64,000 bases of DNA from positions 18,158,617-18,222,616 of the forward strand of contig JAJEKV010000026.1 in NCBI GenBank assembly GCA_021234155.1. The letters are read 5' to 3'. This DNA is from Isoetes taiwanensis (taxonomy: Eukaryota > Streptophyta > Lycopodiopsida > Isoetales > Isoetaceae). Each line of letters starts with the position of its first letter. The stretch's first letter is position 1. Shown here in pieces: positions 31,148 through 41,406 of the stretch. A program made the translations under genes and the position numbers. A model generated the notes under the pieces. It did not search any database, was not told where the DNA came from, and was given only the letters and a program-made list of their open reading frames with translations.

Positions 31148-31468
31148 TCAGTATATTTTAACTATAACTTTGCCCTCAGCCCACTCACTGTGCACGTGAA
31201 AAATTCCCACTGCCGAGGCTTCCCTATCCCCTATATATTCACCCAACCAGCTCTCGACCAGATCATGCGGAATCTCAGGGGTGAGCCCTGCTTCTCCAAT
31301 GTAAAGATGGTCTGGGAAAAATCTTTCTTCTACGAGAGCTTCCCAAATCTCTGTAACCGAGCCCTCAATCCAACCACACTGATAATGGCTACCGTGAATG
31401 ATGATTGTAAAGTATTTTCCTTGCCTCTTCCTCTTCGGCCGCAGTTCTGCAGGTAAAGGCACCCCCAT
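31148..31468 (-). CDS. small ORF in the LINE 5' region, 106 aa
   Basis: The ATG at 31468 opens MGVPLPAELRPKRKRQGKYF, then TIIIHGSHYQCGWIEGSVTE and IPHDLVESWLGEYIGDREAS, ending KVIVKIY. It has an even secondary-structure-like pattern and a basic N-terminus. It is separated from the next small ORF by about 40 bp and reads in the same direction as ORF1 and ORF2. Plant L1 elements usually have no conserved ORF here. Function unknown. Confidence 0.45.
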   Translation of the reverse strand: MGVPLPAELRPKRKRQGKYFTIIIHGSHYQCGWIEGSVTEIWEALVEERFFPDHLYIGEAGLTPEIPHDLVESWLGEYIGDREASAVGIFHVHSEWAEGKVIVKIY

Positions 31469-31735
31469 GAACTGGCTGGCTCAGAAGTAGCAGGCAGGCC
31501 CTCTACCGGGGCCTGCAGAATGCTCGCTCAGGGATGATCAAGGCAGGGAGATGGTTGTAGGCAAGGATCGGGCATTTCCAAGAGAGGCCACAAAGACCAA
31601 GGCGCAGGCGCTAGCGTCTTCCATGACTATTCCTCAAGCCGCTCCGGTGTTCTCTTTTTCAATATTTCTCATCATGGATCCTTACCGCGGGCAAATGTTT
31701 TGCGGGCAATGTTTTGTAGATAGAAAGTATTGTAT

Positions 31736-31786
31736 GATGTAAGGAATAAGGTTCTCATATCCTTGGGGATGTTGGTGGAAAAATGA
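31736..31786 (+). pseudogene. terminal codons of the DUF7869-type gene
   Basis: After the LINE, the duplicated GATGTAAGGAATA continues as VRNKVLISLGMLVEK and a TGA at 31784-31786, in the same frame as TIPQD before the LINE. This gives the original C-terminus and confirms the LINE boundaries independently of the target duplication. Confidence 0.75.
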
Positions 31787-32768
31787 TAAACAGTTCTATG
31801 TATCAATCACTTTTAATAAAAGTTGTGTACTACTTGAGTTTCATGATATATGATTTTGTAATTTGAAGTTAAGCTGTGAATTTATATTCCCGTGTTTGAT
31901 TATATGTTAACGTCTATTCTAGTCTAAGGGCAACAAAGTTACTAAAAAAGTGAATTTAACAAAGTTACTAAAAAAGTGCAATATAAAATTTATCCCAAAA
32001 TTAAGACATAATCCCAATTTAATTGAATGATGGTTATGAATAATTAATGGCACATTAATTATTCATAAGCTAAGGTTAGCTGTGAATAATTAATTATTAA
32101 AGTGGAAACCTAACCCAAAACCCTAATTCGAATTTAGGGCTTAACCTAATATTAAAAAGGGCTAAAATACCAAATTAGGTAGGCAGCAGGATAAGCTCCA
32201 CAATAATTGTGTGAGTATGCACCAGTAAAAATTGCCTTCCATGTACACTGGGGCTGGTATACTGGTTGTTGCCTAATATTAACCAATCTAGAGCTGCCAC
32301 CTGGCCCAAATCGATTGGGCAAGAGAGAGTTGCTAACTTGGGACCCAAATTGGGGTTTTGTACCCCCATTTGCCCCAATTCGAATTGGGGAAGGTTGGTG
32401 GAGGAGGAGCTACTGTTCCACCTTGTTCCAGCCAGAAGGATGGCGAACCCGAGCGATAGTGGACCTAGCTACGATTCCGGTTAGTACGTAGATAGCTTGG
32501 ATTCCTAGATAGTCATAGGACTAACCCTTGTATGCTCAAGAGGTAGCTAGGATTAACCCTTATATGAATAGATGTATGGTTAATCTCTATTTTATGTTCT
32601 ATTCGTAGCTATGGATGGATGGATGTATAAGGATAGCTTTCTTTCTGTTCCTCCTGTGTTGTATGGATAAAGGGGGGGTAGAGACCTAAAGGCTATCTAG
32701 AAGTAGAGATGTTCCTAGATAGAACCTTTAAAACCCAGTAAATGCGGCCTGTGCACAAGAGCCAACCT
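31787..32768. other. noncoding sequence, possible retrotransposon remnant
   Basis: No gene. 31930-31980 has a 24-bp direct repeat (ACAAAGTTACTAAAAAAGTG twice). 32030-32100 is a cluster of AATTAATTATTCATA palindromes. 32470-32768 has repeated ATAGATAGCTTGGATTCCTAG-like words and runs directly, across the split MITE, into 38834. LTR character is suspected but no LTR pair or primer site was found. Confidence 0.35.
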
Positions 32769-32772
32769 GGCT

Positions 32773-32832
32773 GGGTAAAAGCATGTTAGGGTGTCCCTTA
32801 AAAAGTATTATTTAGTGACTAAACAAGGTGCA
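32773..32832. mobile_element. MITE copy 2, left part
   Basis: GGGTAAAAGCATGTTAGGGT at 32773, followed by TGTCCCTTAAAAAGTATTAT and TTTAGTGAC, matches the start of the MITE at 4765-5085. It is preceded by GGCT (32769-32772). The homology ends near 32825 where an inserted segment begins; the right part is at 38605-38829. Confidence 0.8.
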
Positions 32833-32892
32833 AAGCACTGTGGATTGCCCCCAAAATGCTATTATGAATAAAGCTTTATAAATGTATCTTCA

Positions 32893-33172
32893 TGCGTCTG
32901 GTCGTTTAGTCTAGTGGTAATACACTAGGTCTAGCAACTATAGGTCTCGAGTTTGAAACCGCCCAGAATCGCACTTTGAACTGTTGGGTGTCAAAACCCA
33001 CAGACGCAATGTAAAGTGGTTGGGGGCAGGGCCCAACAAAGCAATGTAGTGTGGTCACATGTCCAGTTGGAGTGGTTGGGGGCAGGGCCCAACAAAGCAA
33101 TGTAGTGTGGTCACATGTCCAGTTGGATGCTGCCTAGTGGTGTGACGTTAAAATACTATCTATCTATCTATT
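32893..33172 (+). mobile_element. tRNA-derived SINE with internal 56-bp duplication
   Basis: Pol III boxes are visible: A-box TAGTCTAGTGG (32907-32917) and B-box-like GAGTTTGAAACC (32949-32960). The tRNA-unrelated body includes a perfect tandem 56-bp repeat (33016-33071, 33072-33127; GGGGGCAGGGCCCAACAAAG core), and the element ends in a CTAT repeat tail (about 33155-33172). No tRNA cloverleaf remains. Flanking duplications were not identified. Confidence 0.65.
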
Positions 33173-33700
33173 ATTTAAATTATTTAATTATTTTGAAAGT
33201 AGTATAGGAACATGGATGAATCATTTCGTTACATATGTCTTTGTTTTTGCAAGGCAAAGAGGTAAGTGGCCAATATCACCCAAGATGTTGTTTTCTATTC
33301 TCATCCCGTGTTGACAATTCATGTGTATTTTTTTTGTTTTGTTAAGGGTGATGCGTAACTTTTTTTTTTGATGTTTAGATGTAGATTTTGAACATTATTT
33401 ATTAGCATGTGTTTGTGTTGAATGGTTAAGTCCTTTGAGGTGTAGGGTTTGACTTAGTGTTGAATAACATGAGTAACATATGGGATTTGAATTTTTAAAA
33501 TCACGTAAAAGTAAATCATTTATATAAAAGTGTCTAGTTTTGCTTTAAAAAGCAAAAAGATTTCTACAATTATTAAAACATGCATTTAAAGCTCATAGAC
33601 GAGTGTTGATTGTCTAGTTGTTTTCGTACTTTCGATGATTACGCTTTGCACAATTGATTTTGAATATCCCTGTTGGATTTTGTTGAGATACTTGCTCATC
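33173..33700. other. AT-rich noncoding sequence
   Basis: T-rich and A-rich runs, no ORF of note and no repeat recognised. It separates the SINE from the minus-strand relic at 33706-34826. Confidence 0.4.
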
Positions 33701-33705
33701 GAATT

Positions 33706-34826
33706 TTAGTGGCGACGCATCATTTCATTATACAATTCTCCATCGTCCATTCCATATGCTTTGTCAAGGAGTTCATTTCGGAAGAGTGCCTTGTATGCTT
33801 TGCTGTATCGATCGTCAGAGATGGAACCAGCAAGTGTTGGTACCGCTTTGATTTGCGATTTCACATCGCGGCGCGAAGTGTTCTTCTTCATAATGTTTCA
33901 GTCAGTGCAATGTGTACAAACGTATCGTATGCTATCGAAATTGTTAGTTTGTGCTTCAAATTTGCCTTTGATCTGCAGGCCATATGTCAATACATACTGA
34001 AATTACTTGCATATATTTGTGATTGGTACAATTGTTTGCTTACCGTTACGTCCTTGCTGTTTTCGACATGACTTGGATACACAATGTCTTTCATGCGTCG
34101 AATTGTTAATGTGTCGTAATTTACAATTGTCGGGTGTGTTTCCTTCTTCTGTCTTCTTCGCGAAGAATGCTAGTGTTGCATTTGATGTGGAGAGACTGCC
34201 AAATGCCTCAATGCGTGACCTGCAAATGCTTTTGAACAAAACTACTGGCTTGTCCCCTATGAAATCTAGATTAGTTTGTATTGTTGGCAATGACAAAATA
34301 AGAAATAGATTTTGTTACCTTTGAAGAATCTGTTTTGCAACTCATCATGTATTGGTTCTTGTTCTTTCCAGAATGTCAAGTTTGCCATGTCCTCTTCTTG
34401 GTTGCCGTCGGCGATTTGTAGCGCCCGCCTTCCTGCAAGATCTTGTGCTCCGATGACGACAGTAGTATGCTTGCATGGTTTGTAGGAGCAAACCGCATGC
34501 TTTCGCCAGATAGACATGCCTTTACTCGCCCGAGGTTTATGATTATTGAAGTAGGCTGCACTTGGGTGATGTGTGTCCCGCTCCAATCTTTATTGTAAAC
34601 TTGTGGTCACCATAATCGCTTTTTGATTTCGATTACGTATCGTGTAACCTGCAGATGGGAACATTGTTAATAATAGCGCAACATTATTCATTTTCTCAAA
34701 TGTTTTAATTTTTTGAAGTGTACTTACTTGGTGATTGAGACCCATGCTCCCGCTTTTCGGTGTTGGTAACCAGCGCTGCTTGGTCTTGAACTGCTTGGAC
34801 TGTAATTGCAGTGATTCCTTCTTCAT
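33706..34826 (-). pseudogene. exons of an unrecognised minus-strand gene
   Basis: Colinear minus-strand pieces are seen: 34826-34737 (EEGITAITVQAVQDQAALVT, then a GTAAGT donor), 34586-34325 (HTTVVIGAQDLAGRRALQIA; MANLTFWKEQEPIHDELQNR), a tiny exon near 34262-34222 (GDKPVVLFKSICR between AG and GT), and 33891-33706 (RRDVKSQIKAVPTLAGSISD; KAYKALFRNELLDKAYGMDD). Exon-intron borders look genuine but frames shift between pieces. It may be a captured or inactivated gene within the 5.8-kb insertion. Family unknown. Confidence 0.4.
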
Positions 34827-34829
34827 CTA

Positions 34830-36760
34830 TAATGTCGGGAAAGAGCTACAAATTTTGCTTCTGCAAGGGCGTGTATCTCATTGTTTGGCTTGTTGGACAA
34901 GGTTCTCCATAGCTGGAGAGTGTTGCTTCTTGTGTGTTGGCAAACCGGAGTTGGGTGCAATGTTATCTTGAGAGTTGGTCAGAATGGATGCCATTTGAGT
35001 GTGGATGTTGGAAGAATGTGAATGAAGAGGCTTGATGATGAGTGTGATGTAATTGTGAGGATGTGAGGGTTTGTTATCTTTTTATTGTAGTGTGTATCTA
35101 ATTTTATGCTTGTTCTAATTACATTCTTTTGATGAGATTGAGGTGGTTTATGAGCGTGACGCAAGACCGATGAAAAACTATTGATCATGAATAATGACCA
35201 TTTAGAATTGCAATATATATATCCCATGAGAAATGCTTGTGGCTTTATAAGGAGAAGGAAGATAGAATATAGTAGAAGTATGGCAAAGGCACTTGCAATA
35301 TGCATGGTGCTAATGTTTTTAGTAGTTTGTGGCGTTGAAGGGCAATGCAACTCTGTTGTGGCACCATGTATTAATGTCGTATTGTATGGTACCTCCCTTC
35401 ATCCAGTTGTTGTAGTGAAGTCACACGTTTAGGAGCAAAAACACTTTGCTCATGTATTAACCAACTCCCATCTAGTTATCTAAGCAATGCTTGAAATGTT
35501 GGCAAGAAATGTGGACTCACCAACATTCCATGCTAAAGGCTAAAGGTTTCTACTCTCACTTGTTTTTTTTACCATTTTTTTAATTTATTCTTAAAAGTAG
35601 TCTAGAAAGTGTTCTTACAAATTTCTTTCTTTCATGCAAAGATCAAAACAATTGTTTCTCACTTGATGATGTAATACCTAATATTTTGCATCTTAAAAGA
35701 AGGAGAAAAGAAAAAGCAAAATGACATTTCATATATCTCTTCCTCCGACATGTACTATATTTGAAAATTATATATTTGAGAAAGATAATACATTTTAAGT
35801 ATAACAAACATATTTGTGCTTATTGGATTGGCACTTCTTTTTAGATAGTTGGTTTGGGCATATTTTTAGCATATTGGGCCATCTCTAATGGCTAAGATTG
35901 CTTGGTGTTTGGCTATTTTTTTTAGAAAATGCTTTGGTGATTTCTTAAGTGATAGGTCTTTTTCCTTTTGTGTATAAATATGCTCCTGAAAAAAATGTGG
36001 TCGTCCAAAACGCCAAAAGCAATTAAAAAAAAGGGGGGAGGGGGATTTCTGGTCCATAGTCACGAAAAGAAAAAGGAAACAAGAGACAATCTCAAAGATT
36101 TACTTTCAACATCAAGCCCGAGGAGATGTTATTGATGTAGAAACAAAATTGCTTATTGTGGGCATACTTGAAGGATTGATGGATCAAATGGAAAAATGCA
36201 TGGCCCATTTCCCGGCAAAAATCAAGCAATAGCAAGTGAAGCTCCCTCCCAACTTCCTTAATTGTATCCAAGTTCACCATTTGCTTTATTAAAGACATGC
36301 TTTCAAGAGTCCAAGCCAATCCTTAGGTAGCTTGCATATTTAGCTTCAGCCATTGCATCTCAAGATTTTTCTTTCAATCTCAAGATTTACTTTCAACATC
36401 AAGCTTGAGGAGATGTTATTAATGTAGAAAGAAAATTGCTTATTGAAGGATTGATGAATCAAATGGAAAAAGGCATGGCCCATTTCCCGGCAAAAAATCA
36501 AGCAATAGCTCCCAATTGAAGCTACCCTCCCAAGTGAAGCTCCCTCCCATTTCCTTAATTGTATCCAATTTCAATTTTTGCTCTATTAAAGACATGCTTT
36601 TGGCAAGAGCCCGTGTCAATCCTTAGGTAGCTTGCATATTTATCTTCAGCCATTGCCGCTATGACAACACCCCCTTTCATGTGGGTTTGGCATAAATATG
36701 CTCTTTATTATTAGCACGCACTCTTTGAACATGAATCCAAGATGCCAACTTTTCCAAAGC
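34830..36760. other. noncoding sequence with an internal duplication
   Basis: No gene is supported. 36090-36345 and 36365-36660 are direct relatives (TTTACTTTCAACATCAAGC, CATGGCCCATTTCCCGGCAA, TAGGTAGCTTGCATATTTA in both), a ~270-bp duplication. 35180-35430 has an open plus frame with a hydrophobic start (ALAICMVLMFLVVCGVEG) resembling a signal peptide, but nothing supports a gene. Confidence 0.4.
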
Positions 36761-36769
36761 ATTCCCTTG

Positions 36770-38323
36770 CTAGTGAGAAGTTGCCATGCATTTTGTCGGG
36801 TAACCGAGCGCGTGATGTCCATCCAAAGAAATATTGGGTTGTCTTAAACTTCTATTTATGTTTTCTCGCTTCATCAAAGTGCCCGCACGACCTAGGAGAT
36901 CGATCATGCAATTATAATGAACCACTTTTGGTGTTACACGATGGGATTGTGTAGTGGATCTAAAATACCTTTGTCCTTCATCCACAAGACCGCATGGTCG
37001 CATACACTAAGAATACCAAGAAATATCGTATCATCAGTTGAATACCACTCTTATGCATCTGTTCAAACCACCGGATGGCAAATGTTGTATCTCCAAGTCA
37101 TTTGCATATCCCGCAATCAATTTGCCCCACAATACAACATCATGTTTGAGAGATTTGTGAAAGACTATACATGCTTCTTCCATGTTTCCACACTTTGCAT
37201 ACATATCAACAAGGGTGCTCCACATAATTATATCCACTTTTGGGTGGTAGTTTGAAGTATCTGCCATGAATAGATCTGCCCGCGACTATGGCCCCCCCAT
37301 TACTACACGCCTTCAAAGTGCTTAACAATATTACTCTATCTCAAGAACCGTGCCTTCAAGTCGCATATTATCAAAGCATTCTAATGCGAGGAGGCCTTCA
37401 CCATGCCGGGCGATCCGCAATCATTACACTCCATGAGACCACATTTGGATTTTTCAATGAATTGAAGATGCTGCATGCCTCTCTCACATATCAACAAGAG
37501 CGCCCCCCACATGAATATCTAATTTTAACCCGCTTTGTAAAATCTGCTCATGGATGTGCACGCCATGCTCTAAAGCTCCAATGCCGCACAAGCTTTTAAT
37601 ATGCCTAAGAATGTGGCCCTATCCGTTCAATGCCCCAAGAGTGCATATTGTAGAAACATTCTAAGGCAAGATGGACCTCTTCATTTTGGGAATATCCTCC
37701 AATCATGGCTTTCCAAGAAACCGTATTTCTATTTGGCAAATTTTCAAAGACATTTTGTGCCTCTTCAAGGCTACCGTGATTTGGCATACATGTCTACAAG
37801 TGTGCTGCGAGATACACATCAGAGAAAAAGCCCATTCAAGATGATTTGTTTGTGTATTAATCCACCTTTTATGAAGATCTAACATTAAGGTGCACATCTT
37901 TAGTAATGAAAGAAAAATAAACTCATCCATTGTCATACCTAAGGCCGGCATTCTACCATGCAACAAAATTGCAGTCTGGACATGCTGAAGTAGTGTCTGA
38001 GAGGAAATAATTGCAGTCCATGTATAGATGCTAGGCTCCGCAATCCTGTTGAATGTCTGATTTACTTCTATCAAGCAGCCGCAGGAGGCAAAGAAGCGGA
38101 TAATATAATCCCCCAGAATGGCAACCGAATCGATTCCATTTTGTATAAGACATGACCGGATTCGCAGAACAAATTTGAGATCTCTTTTCTTTGTGCATCC
38201 CTGTAAAACCGTAGGGTTAAGAGATAAAGCAATACCTCGCTGCAACGTAACATCATCAAGTGCCTCTTCCGTCGCCCATGCTTCCATAAATGATCCGATA
38301 TCCCGCTCAAAAAAAAAAAACAA
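36770..38323 (-). pseudogene. pentatricopeptide-repeat (PLS-class) protein pseudogene
   Basis: Read on the minus strand from 38323 to 36770 the pieces are colinear: a leader and first repeats (38323-37703; EPSIYTWTAIISSQTLLQHV), 37787-37605 (GSLEEAQNVFENLPNRNTVS, then WKAMIGGYSQNEEVHLALEC), 37267-37034 (MWSTLVDMYAKCGNMEEACI) and 37003-36770 (CGLVDEGQRYFRSTTQ; VHYNCMIDLLGRAGTL). These are signature PPR helices of organelle RNA-processing factors. Several frameshifts and stops separate them and the C-terminal E/DYW region is missing, so it is a pseudogene. It lies inside the 5.8-kb insertion. Confidence 0.85.
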
Positions 38324-38604
38324 AGATACATTCTAAAAAAAGGAATCTCTAGCCCAAAGGTTAAAAAAACCAATAGTTTTTCACAAAAAAAAACGAGTTT
38401 CCGATCGCCGAAAAAATAATTTGGCGTCCAAAACACGGAAAACCTTAGCGTATATTCATACGCAAAAAAACCAAAAAGTTTTTCACCGCCGGAAAAACAA
38501 TCAGTAATGACGGCCGTCAGATTATCAGATATACCCCTGATATGCCGAATATGCCAAAACCAACCCTCCCCTAATCTAATTGCCCCCCATAACGGGGGCA
38601 ATCC

Positions 38605-38829
38605 AAAAGTACCTAAAAGGTACCGGGACTACCGGTAATCGGGTACCTGTAATATGTCAATAAAAGGTACATTTTAGAACTTTTATATATATCTATCTAT
38701 CTATCTATCTATATTTATCCTAACTTTGAATATTAACACGTCCTTGACTTTTATTTTGAAGTTTTGTACTATCTAGTGTATGTACTTTTGCAGGTTCCAA
38801 AAGTGGTACACCTTAACATGCTTTTACCC
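38605..38829. mobile_element. MITE copy 2, right part
   Basis: From AAAGTACCTAAAAGGTACC to ACATGCTTTTACCC the sequence follows the 3' two-thirds of the MITE at 4765-5085, including TGTACTTTTGCAGGTTCCAA. A TCTA microsatellite (38688-38711) is expanded relative to copy 1. GGCT (38830-38833) repeats the base quartet left of 32773, giving a 4-bp target duplication for the whole copy. Confidence 0.8.
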
Positions 38830-38833
38830 GGCT

Positions 38834-40215
38834 GTTGATGCTATGATGTGGTTCAGCACCAGACAACGAGTATGAGGGTGAATCGGGGGTCCTGCCTACC
38901 GCGACCTCGGGACTCCTACGGTGTGGCTAGACTCATAGCCGGGTCAACGGTGTGGGCCGGGTATGGGTCCTCACTCTGGGCGGAGGATGGGAGCCTATAT
39001 GGCCGTCTTGGGCTCGAACGGTTGGTGAGCTGACCTTTAGATTTAGAAGAGTAAGTCGGGTGCGGATGCGGGGGTTACGGGGGGCACGTGTTCTCTAGCA
39101 CACACTCGGGGATCCGTCCATACTCGGGAGGAGGCGCCTCTCCGAAAGCCTCATTGGACCCGGGAGATGTAACCCGAGTAGTCGAAGGGTGATTCCTTGG
39201 GATTGCGTCTCCGGAGGGCTACAAGCACGTCATAGTATGAGTCAGCCTATCTGCAAAGTGTACACAGGAGGGGCGGATGGAGTGGACTACCCTAGCCATT
39301 GTCTTATGCCAGCTAACACCATGTTATACCTCTATCCGCTGTTATCTTGAGGCCCACGACCGTGATCCACCTCCATGGAGTCTCGAGCACATATAGCCCT
39401 TAGTTATGGTGTATTTCCTTTGTTATGTTAGTATTCTGTTGTTAGTATATCGATGATGATGGGCCACCCTTCGTGGTGGTATATTATTTATTAGTATTGT
39501 TCCTAGGTGCTAACATGTATGTATGCTTCCGCTATATAGGATTCCCGTAGAAGGCGTGGGACGAATGACACCTCCGTGTCCTTCACCCGGACACTTGGCC
39601 ATCACAAGTGGTCCGAGTCAAACGGAGGGCCTTTCCATGGTTATGGATTCGCCATGGGAGGGGAATTTCCCGTATTTATATGATGAGAGCATCGTACGGA
39701 TTCGGGGAGCGTCCACGGTGAATCAGAGCATGATCTTGGTAGACCAGATCATAGCACTGGCCATGTCTAACTCGTTAGACCGTTAGATAGTAGGGGACCT
39801 CCACTGTAGGAAACTTACACCAAATCCATAAGTAGGATGAGTTCTAGCCTAAGTATGTGAGGATTGAGCTAGTTAAGAAGGAAAAAAAATAAATTCCAAA
39901 TATTAAGATGAAGTTACGTTCAGTTTCGGCAGAATGCAGTCCCTTTCTTCTGGAGGCCATAACTTTCTCTAGGTAACTCGGATTGAGGCGATTTTTATTC
40001 CAACACGTCGGGCATGGTCCAAATACCCTAGTGGGGTCGTCAACCGGCAGCAAAAGGCCGAGCAAGGGGCCCAAAACCCAACAGCGGCGCCGCTCGGGTT
40101 TGGTCGCTCCAGAATCGCGAGATAAACGCGTATAACCTGAGCAGCGCCGCTCCGTATAAAATGCGTATTTCTGTCGTATAAAATTTTTTATATTTTTTTT
40201 TATATACCTATTTTT
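38834..40215. other. noncoding GC-richer sequence, possible LTR-retrotransposon remnant
   Basis: No protein homology is visible. 38834-39800 continues the sequence that lies left of MITE copy 2. It has retrotransposon-like texture (GGGCTCGAACGG, CCCGGACACTTGGCC), but no LTR pair, primer-binding site or polyprotein was found. 40060-40165 has GC palindromes (AGCGGCGCCGCT; AGCAGCGCCGCT). Confidence 0.3.
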
Positions 40216-40296
40216 TCGAAGCCTCAACCTAGATTTGAACCCATGACCTCTCAACCCCAAACCTAGATGCTTACCACCACACCAAGCTCTCTTGAA
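40216..40296 (-). mobile_element. tRNA-like SINE head
   Basis: On the minus strand the A-box-like TGGTGTGGTGG and B-box-like GGGTTCAAATCT lie about 35 bp apart within a 77-bp tRNA-like region, followed downstream (lower coordinates) by an A-rich stretch (about 40180-40215). The spacing and boxes fit a tRNA-derived SINE. Acceptor-stem pairing is poor, so it is not a functional tRNA gene. Confidence 0.5.
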
Positions 40297-40299
40297 TGT

Positions 40300-41075
40300 A
40301 ATATATATGTTTCACATATCTTAAGTTGCTACAGGGGTTCTGTAACCACCACAACAAAAGTTTAACAATTTGGCTTGCATAAATCAATTTATGAGCAAGG
40401 TGGCCTACCTAGATAGTGCGATGGCAGTTCTAAGCAAGCAGATAGATAGCGGTTCCGCTCAGGTGAGGCAAGCGAGTACAGGTGAGTAGGCGATGAAGCA
40501 GAAAGCCTATACCGTAAGGCATTTTACCTTATCCGATCCCCAAAGCAAGAAAAAAAAAAAGAAGAAGAAACAAGAAAAACTAAATCGGTTAGATTAGGGT
40601 ATTGAGACCCACTACAATTTACATTCGTATTACTAGTTAATTAGTTAGCGATATAGTCCCAAATTTAGTTAACTTTTTAACCAAAACACTACCTAAACTT
40701 ATCTTCGCACATTGTTCGGATTAGTTAGCAAAATTAACTAAAAATTAACTAAATTAGAAATTAGCACTATAGAGGTCACTTTAAGTTTAGTTAATTGTGC
40801 TTATAATTTTTATGCATTTGGTCGACTTAACTAGACATGTTCAAATAATTTAGTTAATTAGTTAAGTTATTTTTTACCAAAGCTTTTAGTGCGAATTAGT
40901 ACTACATTAAGTTAGCCTAACCTATTTTTTTTTAACTAGCACCGTGTGAAGGGAATCATCCAGCCATCGTTAACTTAATCTAGCCCTAGCTACCTCTAGC
41001 TAAAACTTACAATAAACGGAACTAAGGCCAACACCTGGTCCTCCCCACTTTCATGCGGTGGAGCCACCATGTCCT
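40300..41075. other. AT-rich noncoding sequence
   Basis: No gene. It is rich in TTAGTTAA/TTAACTAA words between 40630 and 40920, giving many small palindromes. The sequence matched by the relative at 51.9 kb begins only at about 41077. Confidence 0.4.
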
Positions 41076-41103
41076 TGCCAGAGCCACATCTACCTAAGAA
41101 TGA

Positions 41104-41406
41104 GAAGAAAGGTGGACTTGGACCCCATTACCTAGTCCTCTCCACGCGAAGGTGGAGCCGAATTTGCCCTTTGAACAAGCCACTACAATTTTATTTTAAA
41201 CCTAAAAAATAACAAGTGGAACTGGAAGTGGACTTGAACCCGGGTACGTGGTCCTCTCCACTCTAGGTGGAGCCGACCGTGCCCTTGAACAAGCCACTCA
41301 TTAACCGCGGGAAACATTTATGATTGTAGTGAAAGTGGACTTGAACCGCCGTACATGGTCCTCCCCACTCTAGGTGGAGCCACTCGCGCCCTTGAACAAG
41401 CCACTC
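41104..41406. repeat. three ~73-bp imperfect palindromes (array 1)
   Basis: Each unit starts (A)AGTGGACTTG(A/G)ACC, has an inner hairpin CTCCACTCTAGGTGGAG and ends CCCTTGAACAAGCCACT. Units start near 41111, 41228 and 41334; a decayed fourth half-unit lies at 41030-41090. The same three units are conserved at 51955-52240. On the minus strand each contains GGGTTCAAGTCC, identical to a tRNA B-box, but the T-stem does not pair. They are probably subterminal protein-binding repeats of the transposon. Confidence 0.65.

Larger units (their letters stand above)
25211..31735 (-). mobile_element. full-length L1-type LINE, 6,525 bp, 13-bp target duplication
   Basis: On the minus strand the element has a ~270-bp 5' leader, two small ORFs, ORF1, ORF2, a short 3' UTR and an A-tail (T-run at 25215-25224). 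GATGTAAGGAATA is present on both sides (25198-25210; 31736-31748) with no mismatch, and removing the element plus one copy rejoins the host reading frame. Both main ORFs are free of stops, so insertion is recent and the source family may be active. The structure is plant L1 (DUF4283-like ORF1; endonuclease-reverse transcriptase ORF2). Confidence 0.92.
32841..38605. mobile_element. ~5.8-kb insertion splitting MITE copy 2, TIR TGGATTGCCCCC
   Basis: TGGATTGCCCCC (32841-32852) and its inverted copy GGGGGCAATCCA (38594-38605) bound a segment absent from MITE copy 1. It contains a SINE, an unknown minus-strand gene relic and a PPR pseudogene. The target duplication is not clear, and some 15 bases left of 32841 are unmatched, so the exact boundary is uncertain. 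It may be a composite element carrying captured gene DNA. Confidence 0.45.

Noticed and set aside
35181-35432. Small secreted peptide gene (83 codons with signal-like start)
   Set aside because: Only hydrophobicity supports it; no Cys pattern, family or transcription signal, and it lies in transposon-rich noncoding DNA.
38834-39800. Ty3/gypsy LTR retrotransposon
   Set aside because: Texture is suggestive, but no LTR pair, primer-binding site, polypurine tract or polyprotein was found.
41104-41406. Cluster of functional tRNA genes on the minus strand
   Set aside because: A B-box match and closing AGTGG/CCACT exist, but the T-stem and D-arm do not pair and the units are nested palindromes.
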